DNA of 33,774 nucleotides from Chloroflexota bacterium (GTDB lineage: Bacteria; Chloroflexota; Anaerolineae; Aggregatilineales; Phototrophicaceae). Each line of letters opens with the position of its first letter. Within the stretch, counting starts at the first letter, position 1. The stretch covers positions 9,348-43,121 of the forward strand of contig WTGC01000224.1 in the NCBI GenBank assembly GCA_011523705.1. The letters are read 5' to 3'. The notes beneath the pieces were generated by a model. It worked only from the letters and a program-made list of their open reading frames with translations. It did no database searches and was not told the DNA's origin. Positions 1 through 8,338 of this stretch are shown in pieces. Made by a program: the position numbers and the translations under genes.

Positions 1-2
1 AG

Positions 3-964
3 CCTACTGACACACCGGTTCCAACAGACACCGATACGCCGGAGCCTACTGACACGCCGGTTCCAACAGACACCGATACGCCGGAGCCTACTGACACACC
101 GGTTCCAACAGACACCGATACGCCGGAGCCTACTGACACACCGGTCCCAACGGAGACGCCAACCGACACGCCGGTCCCAACGGACACGCCAACTGATACA
201 CCGGCTCCGACTAATACGCCTGTTCCATCTGACACGCCGACCGATACTCCAGTCCCAACGGACACGCCCACCGATACACCGGTCCCAACGGACACGCCAA
301 CCGATACACCGATCCCGACGGACACGCCAACCGATACGCCGATCCCGACGGCCACGCCAACCGATACGCCGGTCCCAACTGACACACCAACCGATACGCC
401 GGTTCCGACGGACACGCCCACCGATACGCCGGTTCCGACGGACACGCCCACCGATACGCCGGTTCCGACTGATACACCGACCGACACGCCGGTCCCAACT
501 GACACACCAACCGATACGCCGGTTCCGACTGATACGCCGACCGATACGCCGGTTCCAACGGACACGCCCACCGATACGCCGGTTCCAACCGACACGCCCA
601 CCGATACGCCGGTTCCAACTGACACACCAACCGATACGCCGGTCCCGACTGATACGCCGACCGATACGCCTGTCCCGACCGACACGCCGACCGATACGCC
701 GGTTCCAACTGACACGCCAACCGACACGCCGGTTCCAACGGACACGCCGACCGACACGCCGGTTCCGACGGACACGCCGACCGACACGCCGGTTCCGACG
801 GACACGCCGACCGATACGCCGGTTCCAACTGACACGCCCACTGATACGCCGGTTCCAACCGACACGCCGACCGACGCGCCGGCGCCAACGGATACACCGA
901 CCGACACGCCGGTTCCAACCGACACGCCGACCGACACGCCGGTTCCAACGGACACGCCAACCAG
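3..964 (+). repeat. In-frame tandem repeat coding for Thr/Pro/Asp-rich stalk
   Basis: Coding tandem repeats in the frame that starts at base 3. The first three units (from 3, 45 and 87) are 42 nt long and read [14 protein letters not shown]. After a short transition the unit becomes 30 nt and reads [10 protein letters not shown], with about 24 copies between 241 and 960. Most differences between units are synonymous third-position changes (ccg/cca, act/acg/acc), so the peptide is held constant while the DNA drifts. The reverse strand is also open through the array, but that is a by-product of the repeat. Confidence 0.9.
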
Positions 965-1400
965 CACTGCGACGCCGACGGCAACCGACACCGATGTCCC
1001 GACTGACACGCCGACAGCCACACCGACCGATACGGCGACGCCCGATGTCACCGAAACCGCGGAGGCGCGATCAAGCCTGACGGCGGTGGCACAGAGCGTC
1101 CTGAATGCCCAAGCCACATCCGATGCCGAAACCGAAACGGCCACCATGGAGGCGACAGCGACAGATACGCCCACTGACGAACCCACCGCAGTCGCGGCCA
1201 CCGCCACCGACGCGCCGACAGCGACCTCGGTCAGCGAGCCAACCGCGCAGCCGAGCCTGACGCCGGTGACCATCACCGAGATTGACGCGCCGAGCGCCGA
1301 TGAGCCGGAGACGCGCGATACGGCGCTGGCGATTGCGGCTGTGGTCGCCGGCTTGCTGCTGCTGCTTGTCCTGTTCCTGCTGTCTCGCCGCCGACGATGA
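3..1400 (+). CDS. Surface-anchored Thr/Pro-rich stalk protein (C-terminal part)
   Basis: The reading frame is open from the window edge, so the N-terminus and any functional domain are missing. About 465 residues are visible. The first 320 or so are [14 protein letters not shown] repeats with no aromatic residues, as expected of an extended and possibly glycosylated stalk. A less regular Thr/Ala/Glu-rich linker follows. The last 30 residues are a single hydrophobic helix ([18 protein letters not shown]) followed by RRRR and the stop. That is a membrane stop-transfer anchor with a cytoplasmic basic tail. No LPxTG motif is seen. Such PT-repeat stalks carrying extracellular domains are common in Chloroflexota. 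The function of the missing head is unknown. Confidence 0.8.
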   Translation, partial: PTDTPVPTDTDTPEPTDTPVPTDTDTPEPTDTPVPTDTDTPEPTDTPVPTETPTDTPVPTDTPTDTPAPTNTPVPSDTPTDTPVPTDTPTDTPVPTDTPTDTPIPTDTPTDTPIPTATPTDTPVPTDTPTDTPVPTDTPTDTPVPTDTPTDTPVPTDTPTDTPVPTDTPTDTPVPTDTPTDTPVPTDTPTDTPVPTDTPTDTPVPTDTPTDTPVPTDTPTDTPVPTDTPTDTPVPTDTPTDTPVPTDTPTDTPVPTDTPTDTPVPTDTPTDTPVPTDTPTDTPVPTDTPTDAPAPTDTPTDTPVPTDTPTDTPVPTDTPTSTATPTATDTDVPTDTPTATPTDTATPDVTETAEARSSLTAVAQSVLNAQATSDAETETATMEATATDTPTDEPTAVAATATDAPTATSVSEPTAQPSLTPVTITEIDAPSADEPETRDTALAIAAVVAGLLLLLVLFLLSRRRR

Positions 1401-1475
1401 GCCGCAACCAGCTGGCAGCGGAAGACGTATCAATGTTTAGCTGGCTGAGCGAATTTGAGCATTGAGGGCGAAGCG

Positions 1476-1889
1476 ATGAGAGAGTTCCTGATTCGAGTTC
1501 TGATCAATGCGGTGGCGATCGCGGTCACCGCTCTGTTGATCCCCAATATTCACATTGCGAACAACGACATCAGCACACTGCTGATCATCGGCTTGATATT
1601 CGGCGTGGTGAATTCGCTGCTCAAGCCGCTGCTGATATTGCTGACCTGCCCGGCGGTGTTGCTTTCGCTCGGGCTCTTCATATTCGTCATCAACGGCCTC
1701 ATGCTCATGATCACCGATTCGCTGGCTGGCAACCGGCTGACGATCGACGGCGGCATCTTCACCGCCATTCTCGGCGGCATGGTCATGGCGGCGGTATCTA
1801 TCGTGCTGGAATCCGTCCTGAAGCTTGACGATTCCCCAAAGCGCGCCCAGGCCGGATTCATCGTCTACAGCGATAAGCCAAAGGAATAG
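1476..1889 (+). CDS. Phage holin IV family (Phage_holin_4_2-type) membrane protein
   Basis: A 137-residue membrane protein with four hydrophobic segments and almost no soluble part. The pattern RVLINAVAIAVTALLIPNI, then FGVVNSLLKPLL, then GLFIFVINGLMLMI fits the widespread Phage_holin_4_2 family. Despite its name, that family is mostly chromosomal, of unknown function, and not tied to lysis. The ATG at 1476 is preferred, with GAGG about nine bases upstream. A TTG at 1455 would add seven residues of no hydrophobic character. It lies 75 bases after the stalk-protein gene and 104 bases before the glycosyltransferase. Confidence 0.75.
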   Translation: MREFLIRVLINAVAIAVTALLIPNIHIANNDISTLLIIGLIFGVVNSLLKPLLILLTCPAVLLSLGLFIFVINGLMLMITDSLAGNRLTIDGGIFTAILGGMVMAAVSIVLESVLKLDDSPKRAQAGFIVYSDKPKE

Positions 1890-1993
1890 CGCGAAGCCTC
1901 ATTTGGCCGCCGCCAGCGAGCGAAGTCGGGCTGGAATGAAAGAAGCCCGGAGTAATCGTCCGCACCGGACGGCGGCGAGAGCGCGATACGCTT

Positions 1994-3202
1994 GTGCCTG
2001 AGGGTCAGAAGACCGTATGCTGGATCAGCAGCGCGCGTTACAGCCAGCCGCTGGACGCCGCCGCTTCTCGCAAATGGCAATTGCTGGCGGGCTTGACAGC
2101 GTACGATATTCGCGTCATCGGCTTCGCCACATCGCTTCGTCCGCGGCGCTTCACCGAGCATGCGCGCTTCTACCTGCTGCCGCAGCCGCCGTTTTCCCTG
2201 CTGCGTTACCTGGTCATTTTCTGCCTGGCGCCGCTTCTGCTGGCCGTCCTCATCTTTCGTCATCGCGGCGCGATCATCGTGGCGCAGAGCCCTTTTGAAG
2301 GCGCCATCGGCGCGCTCGTGAAGTCCTTTGCGCGCCTCTTGGGCTTGCGTCCCAAGCTGATCATCGAGAATCACAACAACTTTGAAGAAGATTTATTCTT
2401 GCAGCGCTCGATTCCGCTAAAGGGGCTCTACCGCGCCTTGATGCTGGGGGCGGCGCGCTTCGCCTTCAGCCGCGCCGATGCCGTCCGCGTGATCTCTTCC
2501 TCAACTGCCGAGCGCGCCCGCCATTATGCGCCGGCGCTGCCGCAGGCGCGCTTCATGACCTTCAGCGACACGGACGTGTTTCTGAAAATGGAGCGGCGCA
2601 TAGCGGTCGAAGCGGCTGAGGACATCGTTTATGCCGGCGTGCTTATCCCGCGCAAGGGCGTGCATCTGCTGCTGACTGCCTTCGCCGCGCTGGATCATCC
2701 GCGCGCGCAACTGCATCTGGTGGGCGGCGCGGAGAATGCCGCCTACGCCGAGGCGCTGAAACAGCAGGCGGCCGACCTCGGCATCGAGAGCCGCGTGCAT
2801 TTCGCCGGCGCCGTCTCGCAGCATGAACTGGCGACCTACTTCGCCGCCGCCCGGGTCATGGTCTTGCCGTCATTGTCGGAAGGATTGGGGCGCGTGGTGG
2901 TGGAGGCGATGCTGCTGGGCACGCCGGTCATCGGCAGCCGCGTCGGCGGCATCCCCGATATGATCAGCGACGGTGAAAACGGCTACCTGGTCGAAGCGGG
3001 AAACGAAGCCGCGTTAAGAGCGGCGCTGCGGCGTGTCTATGACGATGAGGATGATGTCGCGGCGATGGGCGAAAAAGCGCGAGCCTTCGCCGAAGACTTT
3101 TTCTCGCCGCGCAAGTATGTCGAGGGCTATCGTCAGCTTTTTGCGCTTGCTCTTGGCGATAAAAACAGAGACGGCATGTATGAGGCAACGAAGACGCGAT
3201 GA
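1994..3202 (+). CDS. GT-B glycosyltransferase, family 4-like
   Basis: A 402-residue protein starting at GTG. The N-terminal half is a Rossmann-like acceptor domain containing a hydrophobic stretch near residues 70-85 (LVIFCLAPLLLAVLIF), suggesting membrane association. The C-terminal half is a Glycos_transf_1 domain: VYAGVLIPRKGVHLLL begins it, and SEGLGRVVVEAMLLGTPVIG carries the E-x7-E nucleotide-sugar motif (E296 and E304), followed by GGIPDMI. It probably transfers a sugar from a nucleotide-sugar donor to a cell-surface glycan or lipid. Donor and acceptor cannot be read from sequence. The stop codon overlaps the next start by four bases (ATGA), so the two genes are translationally coupled. 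Confidence 0.85.
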   Translation: MPEGQKTVCWISSARYSQPLDAAASRKWQLLAGLTAYDIRVIGFATSLRPRRFTEHARFYLLPQPPFSLLRYLVIFCLAPLLLAVLIFRHRGAIIVAQSPFEGAIGALVKSFARLLGLRPKLIIENHNNFEEDLFLQRSIPLKGLYRALMLGAARFAFSRADAVRVISSSTAERARHYAPALPQARFMTFSDTDVFLKMERRIAVEAAEDIVYAGVLIPRKGVHLLLTAFAALDHPRAQLHLVGGAENAAYAEALKQQAADLGIESRVHFAGAVSQHELATYFAAARVMVLPSLSEGLGRVVVEAMLLGTPVIGSRVGGIPDMISDGENGYLVEAGNEAALRAALRRVYDDEDDVAAMGEKARAFAEDFFSPRKYVEGYRQLFALALGDKNRDGMYEATKTR

Positions 3203-3519
3203 GTTCAGCAAGCGCGAAGAAGATCATCCGCTGCGTCTCCTGTGACGGTTTCGGCTGGTTTGAAGACGACTTCAGCGGCGAAACCGAAGACTGCGACTGG
3301 TGCGCGGGCGCCGGCTACGTCTATCGCGATGATGGCGGGCGCGACTCGCCCATCCCGCCAGCGGATTACGCCGCGGTCGCCGCTGATTTGGAACGGCTGG
3401 AATTGGAGAGGCTGCGCGAGATGGGCTATCAGGGCGGCGCTCGAAAACCCTGGCAGCAGGCGATTCGCAAAGACACAAAGCTGGGGCGCAACCCTTATCA
3501 AGATGAAGGCGAATCCTGA
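3199..3519 (+). CDS. Small Cys4 zinc-finger-like protein coupled to the glycosyltransferase
   Basis: A 106-residue protein whose first 40 residues contain two CxxCxGxG motifs: C12-C15 (CVSCDGFG) and C32-C35 (CDWCAGAG). This is the spacing of the DnaJ/TsiA-type Cys-rich zinc-binding fold with only one pair of repeats, enough for one zinc ion. The remainder is charged and probably helical, with Leu/Glu repeats around residues 60-75. There is no J domain. The start overlaps the stop of the glycosyltransferase (ATGA), so both are made from one message. A role in folding or binding of that partner is only an inference. Confidence 0.7.
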   Translation: MSSASAKKIIRCVSCDGFGWFEDDFSGETEDCDWCAGAGYVYRDDGGRDSPIPPADYAAVAADLERLELERLREMGYQGGARKPWQQAIRKDTKLGRNPYQDEGES

Positions 3520-3553
3520 GCGGCAGCGGAATTGCGTGTAGCTGTGTCTGTGC

Positions 3554-3574
3554 GGGCGACCTTCTTGGTCGCCC
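3554..3574. repeat. GGGCGACC/GGTCGCCC dispersed palindrome, copy 1
   Basis: A perfect 8-bp inverted repeat, GGGCGACC-ttctt-GGTCGCCC, lies between the convergent ends of the Cys4 gene and the minus-strand cluster. Variants of the same element occur at 5018, 9149, 21400 and 32348. The outer stem is constant and the inner stem changes in a compensating way. It could act as a weak bidirectional terminator, although no T-run follows it. Confidence 0.7.
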
Positions 3575-3596
3575 CTGTTTACGTTGCGGGCGGCCT

Positions 3597-3710
3597 ACCC
3601 CTCACCCCCCCGGCCCCCTCTCCCACAAGGGGAGAGGGGGAGCTACGCGCGGGGAGACGCAAGGTATTTTGCGTGGGCGGCGGCATGTTCGCGCGTGTGT
3701 CTACAAATAC
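3597..3710 (+). repeat. Composite C-rich hairpin element, copy 1
   Basis: A perfect 11-bp stem (CCCCCTCTCCC at 3614-3624 with GGGAGAGGGGG at 3630-3640, loop ACAAG) is followed by a second hairpin, ACGCAA (3657-3662) with TTGCGT (3669-3674). A later stretch ends in GTGTCTACA. The element at 5692 has the same order: CCCC-rich lead, large stem, small ACGCAA stem, tail ending in ATCTACA. It fills the rest of the gap 3520-3729, in which no gene is seen. Confidence 0.65.
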
Positions 3711-3729
3711 TGTAAAGGCGCCGCCAGAA

Positions 3730-3954
3730 TCAGGCGTCGTCCTGCTCATCTTCGGCCGGCGTTCTCAGCTCATTCAACAGACGGGCGATATCCACCAGCA
3801 GGTCATCCAGGCGGCTTTCGGTCCGCTGGCTGACCTCGCCCAGGCGCTGGATGAGCTTGGCGGTTTCCCCGGGCGGGAAGCTGCGATAAGACCACCAGTA
3901 AACCAGCACAACCACCGCCAGCACCAGCATCTGAAACACTTGCTCGAAATCCAT
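3730..3954 (-). CDS. Small one-TM coiled-coil membrane protein
   Basis: A 74-residue protein. Residues 5-21 form one membrane helix (QVFQMLVLAVVVLVYWW). The rest is a charged amphipathic helix (LIQRLGEVSQRTESRLDDLL) ending in an acidic tail. There is no known family. It lies 41 bases downstream of the unknown gene at 3996 on the same strand, so it may be the third gene of that transcript. The size and shape resemble accessory membrane proteins of phage-type clusters, but this is not diagnostic. Confidence 0.6.
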   Translation of the reverse strand: MDFEQVFQMLVLAVVVLVYWWSYRSFPPGETAKLIQRLGEVSQRTESRLDDLLVDIARLLNELRTPAEDEQDDA

Positions 3955-3995
3955 GATCTGTCCTACGCTCCCTGAGTTCTCAATTGAACGCTTGG

Positions 3996-4445
3996 CTAGG
4001 CGCTGTCGACGCCTATATCCAGCGCCCCGCTGGCGAAATTGCCGCGAAGCCGGTAAAGGAAGACGGTGTACTCGGCGGCGGTCGGCTGCGATAAGGTCAG
4101 CGAACAGAGGCCCTGCGCCACATCGAGCACGCCGCGCCTTATCTCTTCATCGCCGCGCAGCACCAGATAGCCGATCTGCTCATCGGCGGCGATTAGCTCA
4201 TCGCGACAACTGATGACCGGATCGGCCGCGCCTGCGGTCAGCCGCTTCGCCGACGCCGTCAAAGCCAGCGCGCCGAAGTTGTTGAGCACATCGCTGGCGC
4301 GCTGCTGCTCGGGCAAGTTATGCGCGAGCAGATGAATCCGCGAATCGGCACCGGTTGAAACGCCGCAGGTCGCGTCGCCCAGCGCCGCCCGCGCCACCGC
4401 ATCCAGCAGGCGCGCGTCGAGAATCTTGGGATTGACGATATCCAT
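3996..4445 (-). CDS. Unknown protein paired with the phage-like gene
   Basis: A 149-residue protein with no family I recognise. It is soluble, with no signal peptide or membrane segment. The N-terminal part looks helical (LLDAVARAALGDA). The C-terminal part alternates short hydrophobic strands (EQIGYLVLRGDEEIRRGV, YTVFLYRLRG), suggesting a small beta-rich domain. The start codon lies three bases beyond the stop of the phage-like gene, so the two are almost certainly co-transcribed and functionally linked. Confidence 0.6.
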   Translation of the reverse strand: MDIVNPKILDARLLDAVARAALGDATCGVSTGADSRIHLLAHNLPEQQRASDVLNNFGALALTASAKRLTAGAADPVISCRDELIAADEQIGYLVLRGDEEIRRGVLDVAQGLCSLTLSQPTAAEYTVFLYRLRGNFASGALDIGVDSA

Positions 4446-4448
4446 TGG

Positions 4449-4958
4449 CTATATCTCCTTCGCCCAGAATTGCGGATGCAAGTCGACGATATCCATCTGC
4501 GCGGTGGCGCCGTCTGTCGTCTTCCAGCGCAGTTTGAAGCTGTGGCTGCCTGGGCTGAGCCCGGTGATCAACATCACAAAGGATATGGGTTTGTGACGAA
4601 CAGTGTCGACGCTGTGCGTAAGTTTGACGCCAATGAGGCCGTCATCGGCGATGTAATCCACCCCGTCCACCGCCACATTCAAGCTGGTTGTCGAGTTGCC
4701 TTTGCTATTCCGTACGCTGCCGGTAAAGCCCAAAAGCACATCGCCGCCGTGGGTCGTCAATGTCAGCGATAGTTTGGTCGCGTCGACATCGACGAAGCTG
4801 TTTGCCGTCGTGGTCAAGAGCGTCGCGCCGCTGATGACTTTGCTGGCGCTGGCATCCAGGCGGTCTTTCAAATGATTCTGATTGTCCCGCACGTAAGTAT
4901 TCAGGTCGATTGAGGTCAGCGGCTCGCTCGACCAGGTCTTGGGCGTCGTCCAAGCCAT
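4449..4958 (-). CDS. Phage tail/fibre-like structural protein
   Basis: A 169-residue protein. Its N-terminus (MAWTTPKTW, then LTSIDLNTYVRDNQNHLKDR) matches a pattern frequent at the start of small actinophage and Chloroflexota phage-like structural proteins (MAWTTP.TW..GE.LTA..LNT..RDNL..LK). The rest is beta-rich, with alternating Thr/Val strands and a GLSPGSHSFKLRWKTTDG segment resembling a jelly-roll or fibre-tip fold. It is first in a minus-strand cluster of three with no capsid, terminase or integrase gene nearby. It may be a domesticated fragment rather than a prophage. The family assignment comes from memory of the N-terminal pattern. Confidence 0.6.
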   Translation of the reverse strand: MAWTTPKTWSSEPLTSIDLNTYVRDNQNHLKDRLDASASKVISGATLLTTTANSFVDVDATKLSLTLTTHGGDVLLGFTGSVRNSKGNSTTSLNVAVDGVDYIADDGLIGVKLTHSVDTVRHKPISFVMLITGLSPGSHSFKLRWKTTDGATAQMDIVDLHPQFWAKEI

Positions 4959-5017
4959 GGCATATCCTCTCGCTTAGATGAATATGCCTTGAACTGTAGA
5001 ACGGATATTCTAGTCAT

Positions 5018-5037
5018 GGGCGACCAAATGGTCGCGC
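5018..5037. repeat. GGGCGACC palindrome, copy 2
   Basis: GGGCGACC-aaat-GGTCGCGC is a near-perfect inverted repeat with one mismatch in the outer stem. It lies between the start of the phage-like gene and the end of the AHSA1 gene. The rest of 4959-5159 shows no gene. Confidence 0.6.
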
Positions 5038-5159
5038 GGGGCTAAGCTGCAGGCGGAGGAGAGCGATCGCGGCAAAGAGAAGACCGCCGGGGAGTGGCGT
5101 GCCCGTTCGTCTTTGCGTCTTGCGCGAGGCGCTGCCCGGGTCGCAGCTATAAGGAGGTC

Positions 5160-5654
5160 TTAGTTTGCGATTGACGCGAGGTATTTGTCCAGACAGTCCA
5201 AGGTTTGGCTCAAGCCCGCTTCCACACCCATGTCAATGACTTTGTCACGCGCGTCCTGCGAATGGTAGCGGGAGACATTGGTCAAGACAGTTTCGCCGTT
5301 GATCTCGTCAAAATGGAATTCAGAATGGGATTCGGGCATGTCTTCAATAAGGTTGCCCGCTTCATCGGTGAAGACATCGGTAGCGGAGAATCGCCGGGGC
5401 GCGTCAATCTCATCATAGATCATTTTGCCGCAGTAGCGTTGGCCCGCCGGATCTTGCATGCAGTAGAACCAGGATCCGCCCGGGCGGAAATCCACTTCGC
5501 AGATCGGCGTGGTGAATCCCTCAGGTCCCCACCAGTTTCGCAGGTGCTGCGCCTGTGTCCACATCGCCCAGAGCGTGTCGCGGTCGGCGGCGAATCGCCT
5601 GACACACTCAATCTCGGTCGCTGATGGCATGCTGAATATGGCTTCAAATGTCAT
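5160..5654 (-). CDS. AHSA1/SRPBCC domain protein
   Basis: A 164-residue protein of the activator-of-Hsp90-ATPase-like SRPBCC (START-like) superfamily. The diagnostic order is visible: FAADRDTLWAMWTQAQHLRNWWGPEGF near the start, then FRPGGSWFYCMQDP, then a central strand set and a long C-terminal helix (GVEAGLSQTLDCLDKYL). These proteins form a helix-grip fold with a hydrophobic ligand pocket, and most bacterial members have no known ligand. The ATG at 5654 follows TTGGAG by nine bases. A TTG five codons upstream sits directly against the AAGGAG box and is less likely. Confidence 0.85.
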   Translation of the reverse strand: MTFEAIFSMPSATEIECVRRFAADRDTLWAMWTQAQHLRNWWGPEGFTTPICEVDFRPGGSWFYCMQDPAGQRYCGKMIYDEIDAPRRFSATDVFTDEAGNLIEDMPESHSEFHFDEINGETVLTNVSRYHSQDARDKVIDMGVEAGLSQTLDCLDKYLASIAN

Positions 5655-5691
5655 GGTGTTTCGCTCCAATTCTCCTTTTTATGCTGCGGGT

Positions 5692-5812
5692 AACCAACCC
5701 CATCCCCCGACCCCCTCCCCGAAGCATCAGGGAGGGGGAGTTTCACGAGGAGGGACGCAAGACATGTTGCGTGCGCGGCTTACATGCACCGCGGTTATCT
5801 ACAGTCGCCCGA
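5692..5812 (+). repeat. Composite C-rich hairpin element, copy 2
   Basis: CCCCCTCCC (5711-5719) pairs with GGGAGGGGG (5730-5738). A second stem follows, ACGCAA (5755-5760) with TTGCGT (5767-5772), then a tail containing ATCTACAG. The order matches the element at 3597. It occupies most of the gap between the AHSA1 and recF genes. Confidence 0.65.
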
Positions 5813-5825
5813 GGCACACACGATT

Positions 5826-7040
5826 CTAGCCTGCGCCAGCCCGAATCTGTCCATTCTGCACCTGATAGACGGTCGCCCGCTTCAGAAATGCCGGGCTGAA
5901 GATCTCGAGCTCGGTGGTGGTCACCAGCGTCTGCGCGGCGCCGTCGAGCCGCTCCAGCAAGTGGTCGCGCCGACGGCTGTCCAATTCAGCGACCACTTCG
6001 TCGAGCAGAAAGAGCGGATAGGCCCCCGATTGATCGCGCATCCACTCGAGCTCGGCGAATTTCAGCGCCATTACGGCCGTGCGCGCCTGCCCGCGGCTGC
6101 CAAACAAGCCGCAATCGCGCTCGTTGATGAACAGGCGGAGCTCATCGCGATGCGGTCCGGCGATGGTGAGGCCCCGAGCGATCGATTCGCGCCGCTGCTG
6201 CCCCAAGCGGTCCAGAAACTGACTTTTGATTTCCGCCGGCGTGAGCTGTCGATGCAGATCCAGCCCGGCGACATCAAAGGCGAGTTGGCGCGCCTCGCCC
6301 GGAGAAGCGGGAAGGATGCTGGGCAAATACTTCAAGCTCAGAGATTCGCGCCCGCCGCTCAATAGGTGATGGGTCGCGCGCGCCTTCGTCTCCAACTCGC
6401 GCAGGAAGCGCTGGCGCCCAGCGATGATGACCGCGCCGTTTGCCGCCAACTGCTCATCCCAGAACTCGAGCTCGACCGGGTCGGCGCGCTTTTCGGCGAT
6501 GCGTTTCAGCAAGGCGTTGCGCTGGGGCAGGATTTTCTCGTACTCCTGTTGCGCCATAAAATACTCGGCGTCGACCTGCCGCAGCGTGCCATCCATGAAG
6601 CGGCGGCGGTCGCTGGGGGCGCCTTCCACCAGCGACAAATCGCGAGGCAGGAAGAGCACGACCTTGAGCAGTCCCGCGACATCCATCACCCGCTTTTCGA
6701 CATTGTTGAGCTTGATCGCCTTCTTGAAGCGCGCCGCGCCGGCAGTCATATCCAGCATGAGCGTGATATCCAGCTTGTAGTAAGCGCCGTCCGCGCCGCT
6801 GATTTCGGCGGAAAGCCGCGCGAAGGGAATCGGATCGTTTTCGCTGCGCCAATGAATCAGTTGACGGTCGCTGGTAGTATACGGAGAAGTTGATGTCGCC
6901 AGATAGTAGATCGCTTCGAGCGCGCTGGTTTTGCCCTGGGCGTTTTCGCCAACGAGCACGATCGGGCGGCCCGCCGGCGGGCTGAATTCCAGGCGCGCGA
7001 AGTTGCGGAAGTTCGTCAATGAAAGGTGTTCGATTTGCAT
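5826..7040 (-). CDS. recF: DNA replication/repair protein RecF
   Basis: A 404-residue SMC-like ABC ATPase that loads RecA at single-strand gaps together with RecO and RecR. Seen in the sequence: the classic start MQIEHLSLTNFRNF, Walker A GENAQGKT at residues 31-38, the arm region in the middle, the signature region GPHRDELRLF in place of the common GPHRDD, and Walker B YPLFLLDEVVAELD. The ATG at 7040 gives the usual family start. A GTG at 7064 would add eight atypical residues and overlaps its own purine-rich box. The gene is not beside dnaA/dnaN here. Confidence 0.92.
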   Translation of the reverse strand: MQIEHLSLTNFRNFARLEFSPPAGRPIVLVGENAQGKTSALEAIYYLATSTSPYTTSDRQLIHWRSENDPIPFARLSAEISGADGAYYKLDITLMLDMTAGAARFKKAIKLNNVEKRVMDVAGLLKVVLFLPRDLSLVEGAPSDRRRFMDGTLRQVDAEYFMAQQEYEKILPQRNALLKRIAEKRADPVELEFWDEQLAANGAVIIAGRQRFLRELETKARATHHLLSGGRESLSLKYLPSILPASPGEARQLAFDVAGLDLHRQLTPAEIKSQFLDRLGQQRRESIARGLTIAGPHRDELRLFINERDCGLFGSRGQARTAVMALKFAELEWMRDQSGAYPLFLLDEVVAELDSRRRDHLLERLDGAAQTLVTTTELEIFSPAFLKRATVYQVQNGQIRAGAG

Positions 7041-7183
7041 GGCTCGCTTGCTCGAAACCGCCACTCCCCGCCTAAGTCAAATAGGACGAGACAAGCCGCG
7101 CGTAGACACTGCGGTTCTCTCGCCCCTTTTTTTCTCACTATAGCCATGTTTTCGGTTTCAGGCGCGCGCACCCAAGCCGCCGC

Positions 7184-8332
7184 TTAATCGCCCGCCCATT
7201 GTGGCAAGAAGGCGTCTTCGGCGATCTTGCGGCTTTCATCGCTGGCGAGATCGTATACCCAGATTTCAGGCAGCGCCGGTCCTGAGCCGCTCGCCTCATC
7301 GCGAACCAGCGGGAAGCGCTGCATCACCAACCGATCACCGGCGCCATTCCAGCGGAAATACGATGTCGTGAGCCGCGGCTCATGCACGACAGGCAGCAGT
7401 TCATCGTCGCCCGCCGACACCTGCTTCAGATAGAGTTGATGACCAGGCGTCCAGCGCTCATCGGTATAGCGCCGGGCGAAGGCGACCGTCTCGCCGTCCG
7501 GGCTCCATTGAGCGGCGACGTCATCAGTCGGTCCCTGCGGGTCGGTGAAGGCGGCGAAGGTCTTGGCGCCCAAATCAGCGATGCGCAGATGGGTGAAGAA
7601 TTGTTCGCCGCGGCGGCTGAGCTCGGGGAAGATCAGCTGCAAGCCATTGGGCGCGAGCGTGCCCATCGTGCCATGCGATGAGGGGATGAAGCGCAGTTGA
7701 ATATCGTCATCGCCTCGCGGGATGAAGTCATAAATTAAGATGCCAGGCTGCGTCACATCGGCGCTGTAGAATGCCACCGTCATGCTGTCGGCTGACCAGA
7801 CGGGGCTATGCCCGACCACTTGCTTGTCGGCGATCAAAGCGACGCTGTCATATTCGGCGCTGTTCATATTGACCAGCCAGATGCGCGGCAGCCCGTAGCG
7901 CCCGCCAATCGACTCCGCCCGTTGATAGACCAGCCATTTGCCATCAGGACTGAAGACCGGCGTCGTGCAATTCGCTTTGAGCGCGACGCAATCGACCAGG
8001 ACAGTCAGGCGCCCGCTGGCGAGATCGAGCAGCCGCAAAGTGACGGCGCCCGCGCCACTCCGCTCGGCGAATGCCAGCCAGCGGCCATCGGCGCTGAAGT
8101 CGAAGTCAAAGACGCCGTTCTCGCTGAAGGTCAGTTGCTGCTGCGCTGCCGGGTCGTCAATGTCCGCAATCCACACATTCTGCGTCCCGCCAGTCGCCGG
8201 GTGGAGGAAGGCGACGCGCGTCGGCTGGCGCGCCGGATCCATCACCCAGGCGGCCGCGGCCACGCCCAGCAGACAGATGCAGACGATAATCAGAACAGCG
8301 AGGTCAAGTTTGTCCCTTTTCATTGCCTTCAT
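7184..8332 (-). CDS. Membrane-anchored TolB/PD40-type beta-propeller protein
   Basis: A 382-residue protein. Residues 10-28 form an uncleaved membrane anchor (LAVLIIVCICLLGVAAAAW). The rest consists of WD40-like PD40 repeats with the recurring phrase FSxDGxWLxF: FSADGRWLAFAERS, FSPDGKWLVYQRA, WSADSMTVAFYSA, WSPDGETVAFARR and further degenerate blades. It is probably an extracytoplasmic propeller used for binding. No catalytic domain is seen. The start lies six bases downstream of the TIGR03943 stop, so it is in an operon with the permease pair. Confidence 0.75.
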   Translation of the reverse strand: MKAMKRDKLDLAVLIIVCICLLGVAAAAWVMDPARQPTRVAFLHPATGGTQNVWIADIDDPAAQQQLTFSENGVFDFDFSADGRWLAFAERSGAGAVTLRLLDLASGRLTVLVDCVALKANCTTPVFSPDGKWLVYQRAESIGGRYGLPRIWLVNMNSAEYDSVALIADKQVVGHSPVWSADSMTVAFYSADVTQPGILIYDFIPRGDDDIQLRFIPSSHGTMGTLAPNGLQLIFPELSRRGEQFFTHLRIADLGAKTFAAFTDPQGPTDDVAAQWSPDGETVAFARRYTDERWTPGHQLYLKQVSAGDDELLPVVHEPRLTTSYFRWNGAGDRLVMQRFPLVRDEASGSGPALPEIWVYDLASDESRKIAEDAFLPQWAGD

Positions 8333-8338
8333 GGTCGC

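Noticed and set aside
3..964. CRISPR array
   Set aside because: Units are contiguous with no unique spacers, and the frame is open and coding throughout.
211..1023. Long minus-strand open frame rich in Cys, Arg, Ala and Tyr
   Set aside because: It is the antisense of the Thr/Pro/Asp repeat array. Its composition ([12 protein letters not shown] repeats) is forced by the plus-strand repeat, and it has no start signal or family likeness.
3730..4958. Intact prophage
   Set aside because: No integrase, terminase, portal, capsid or lysis gene is present in the window.
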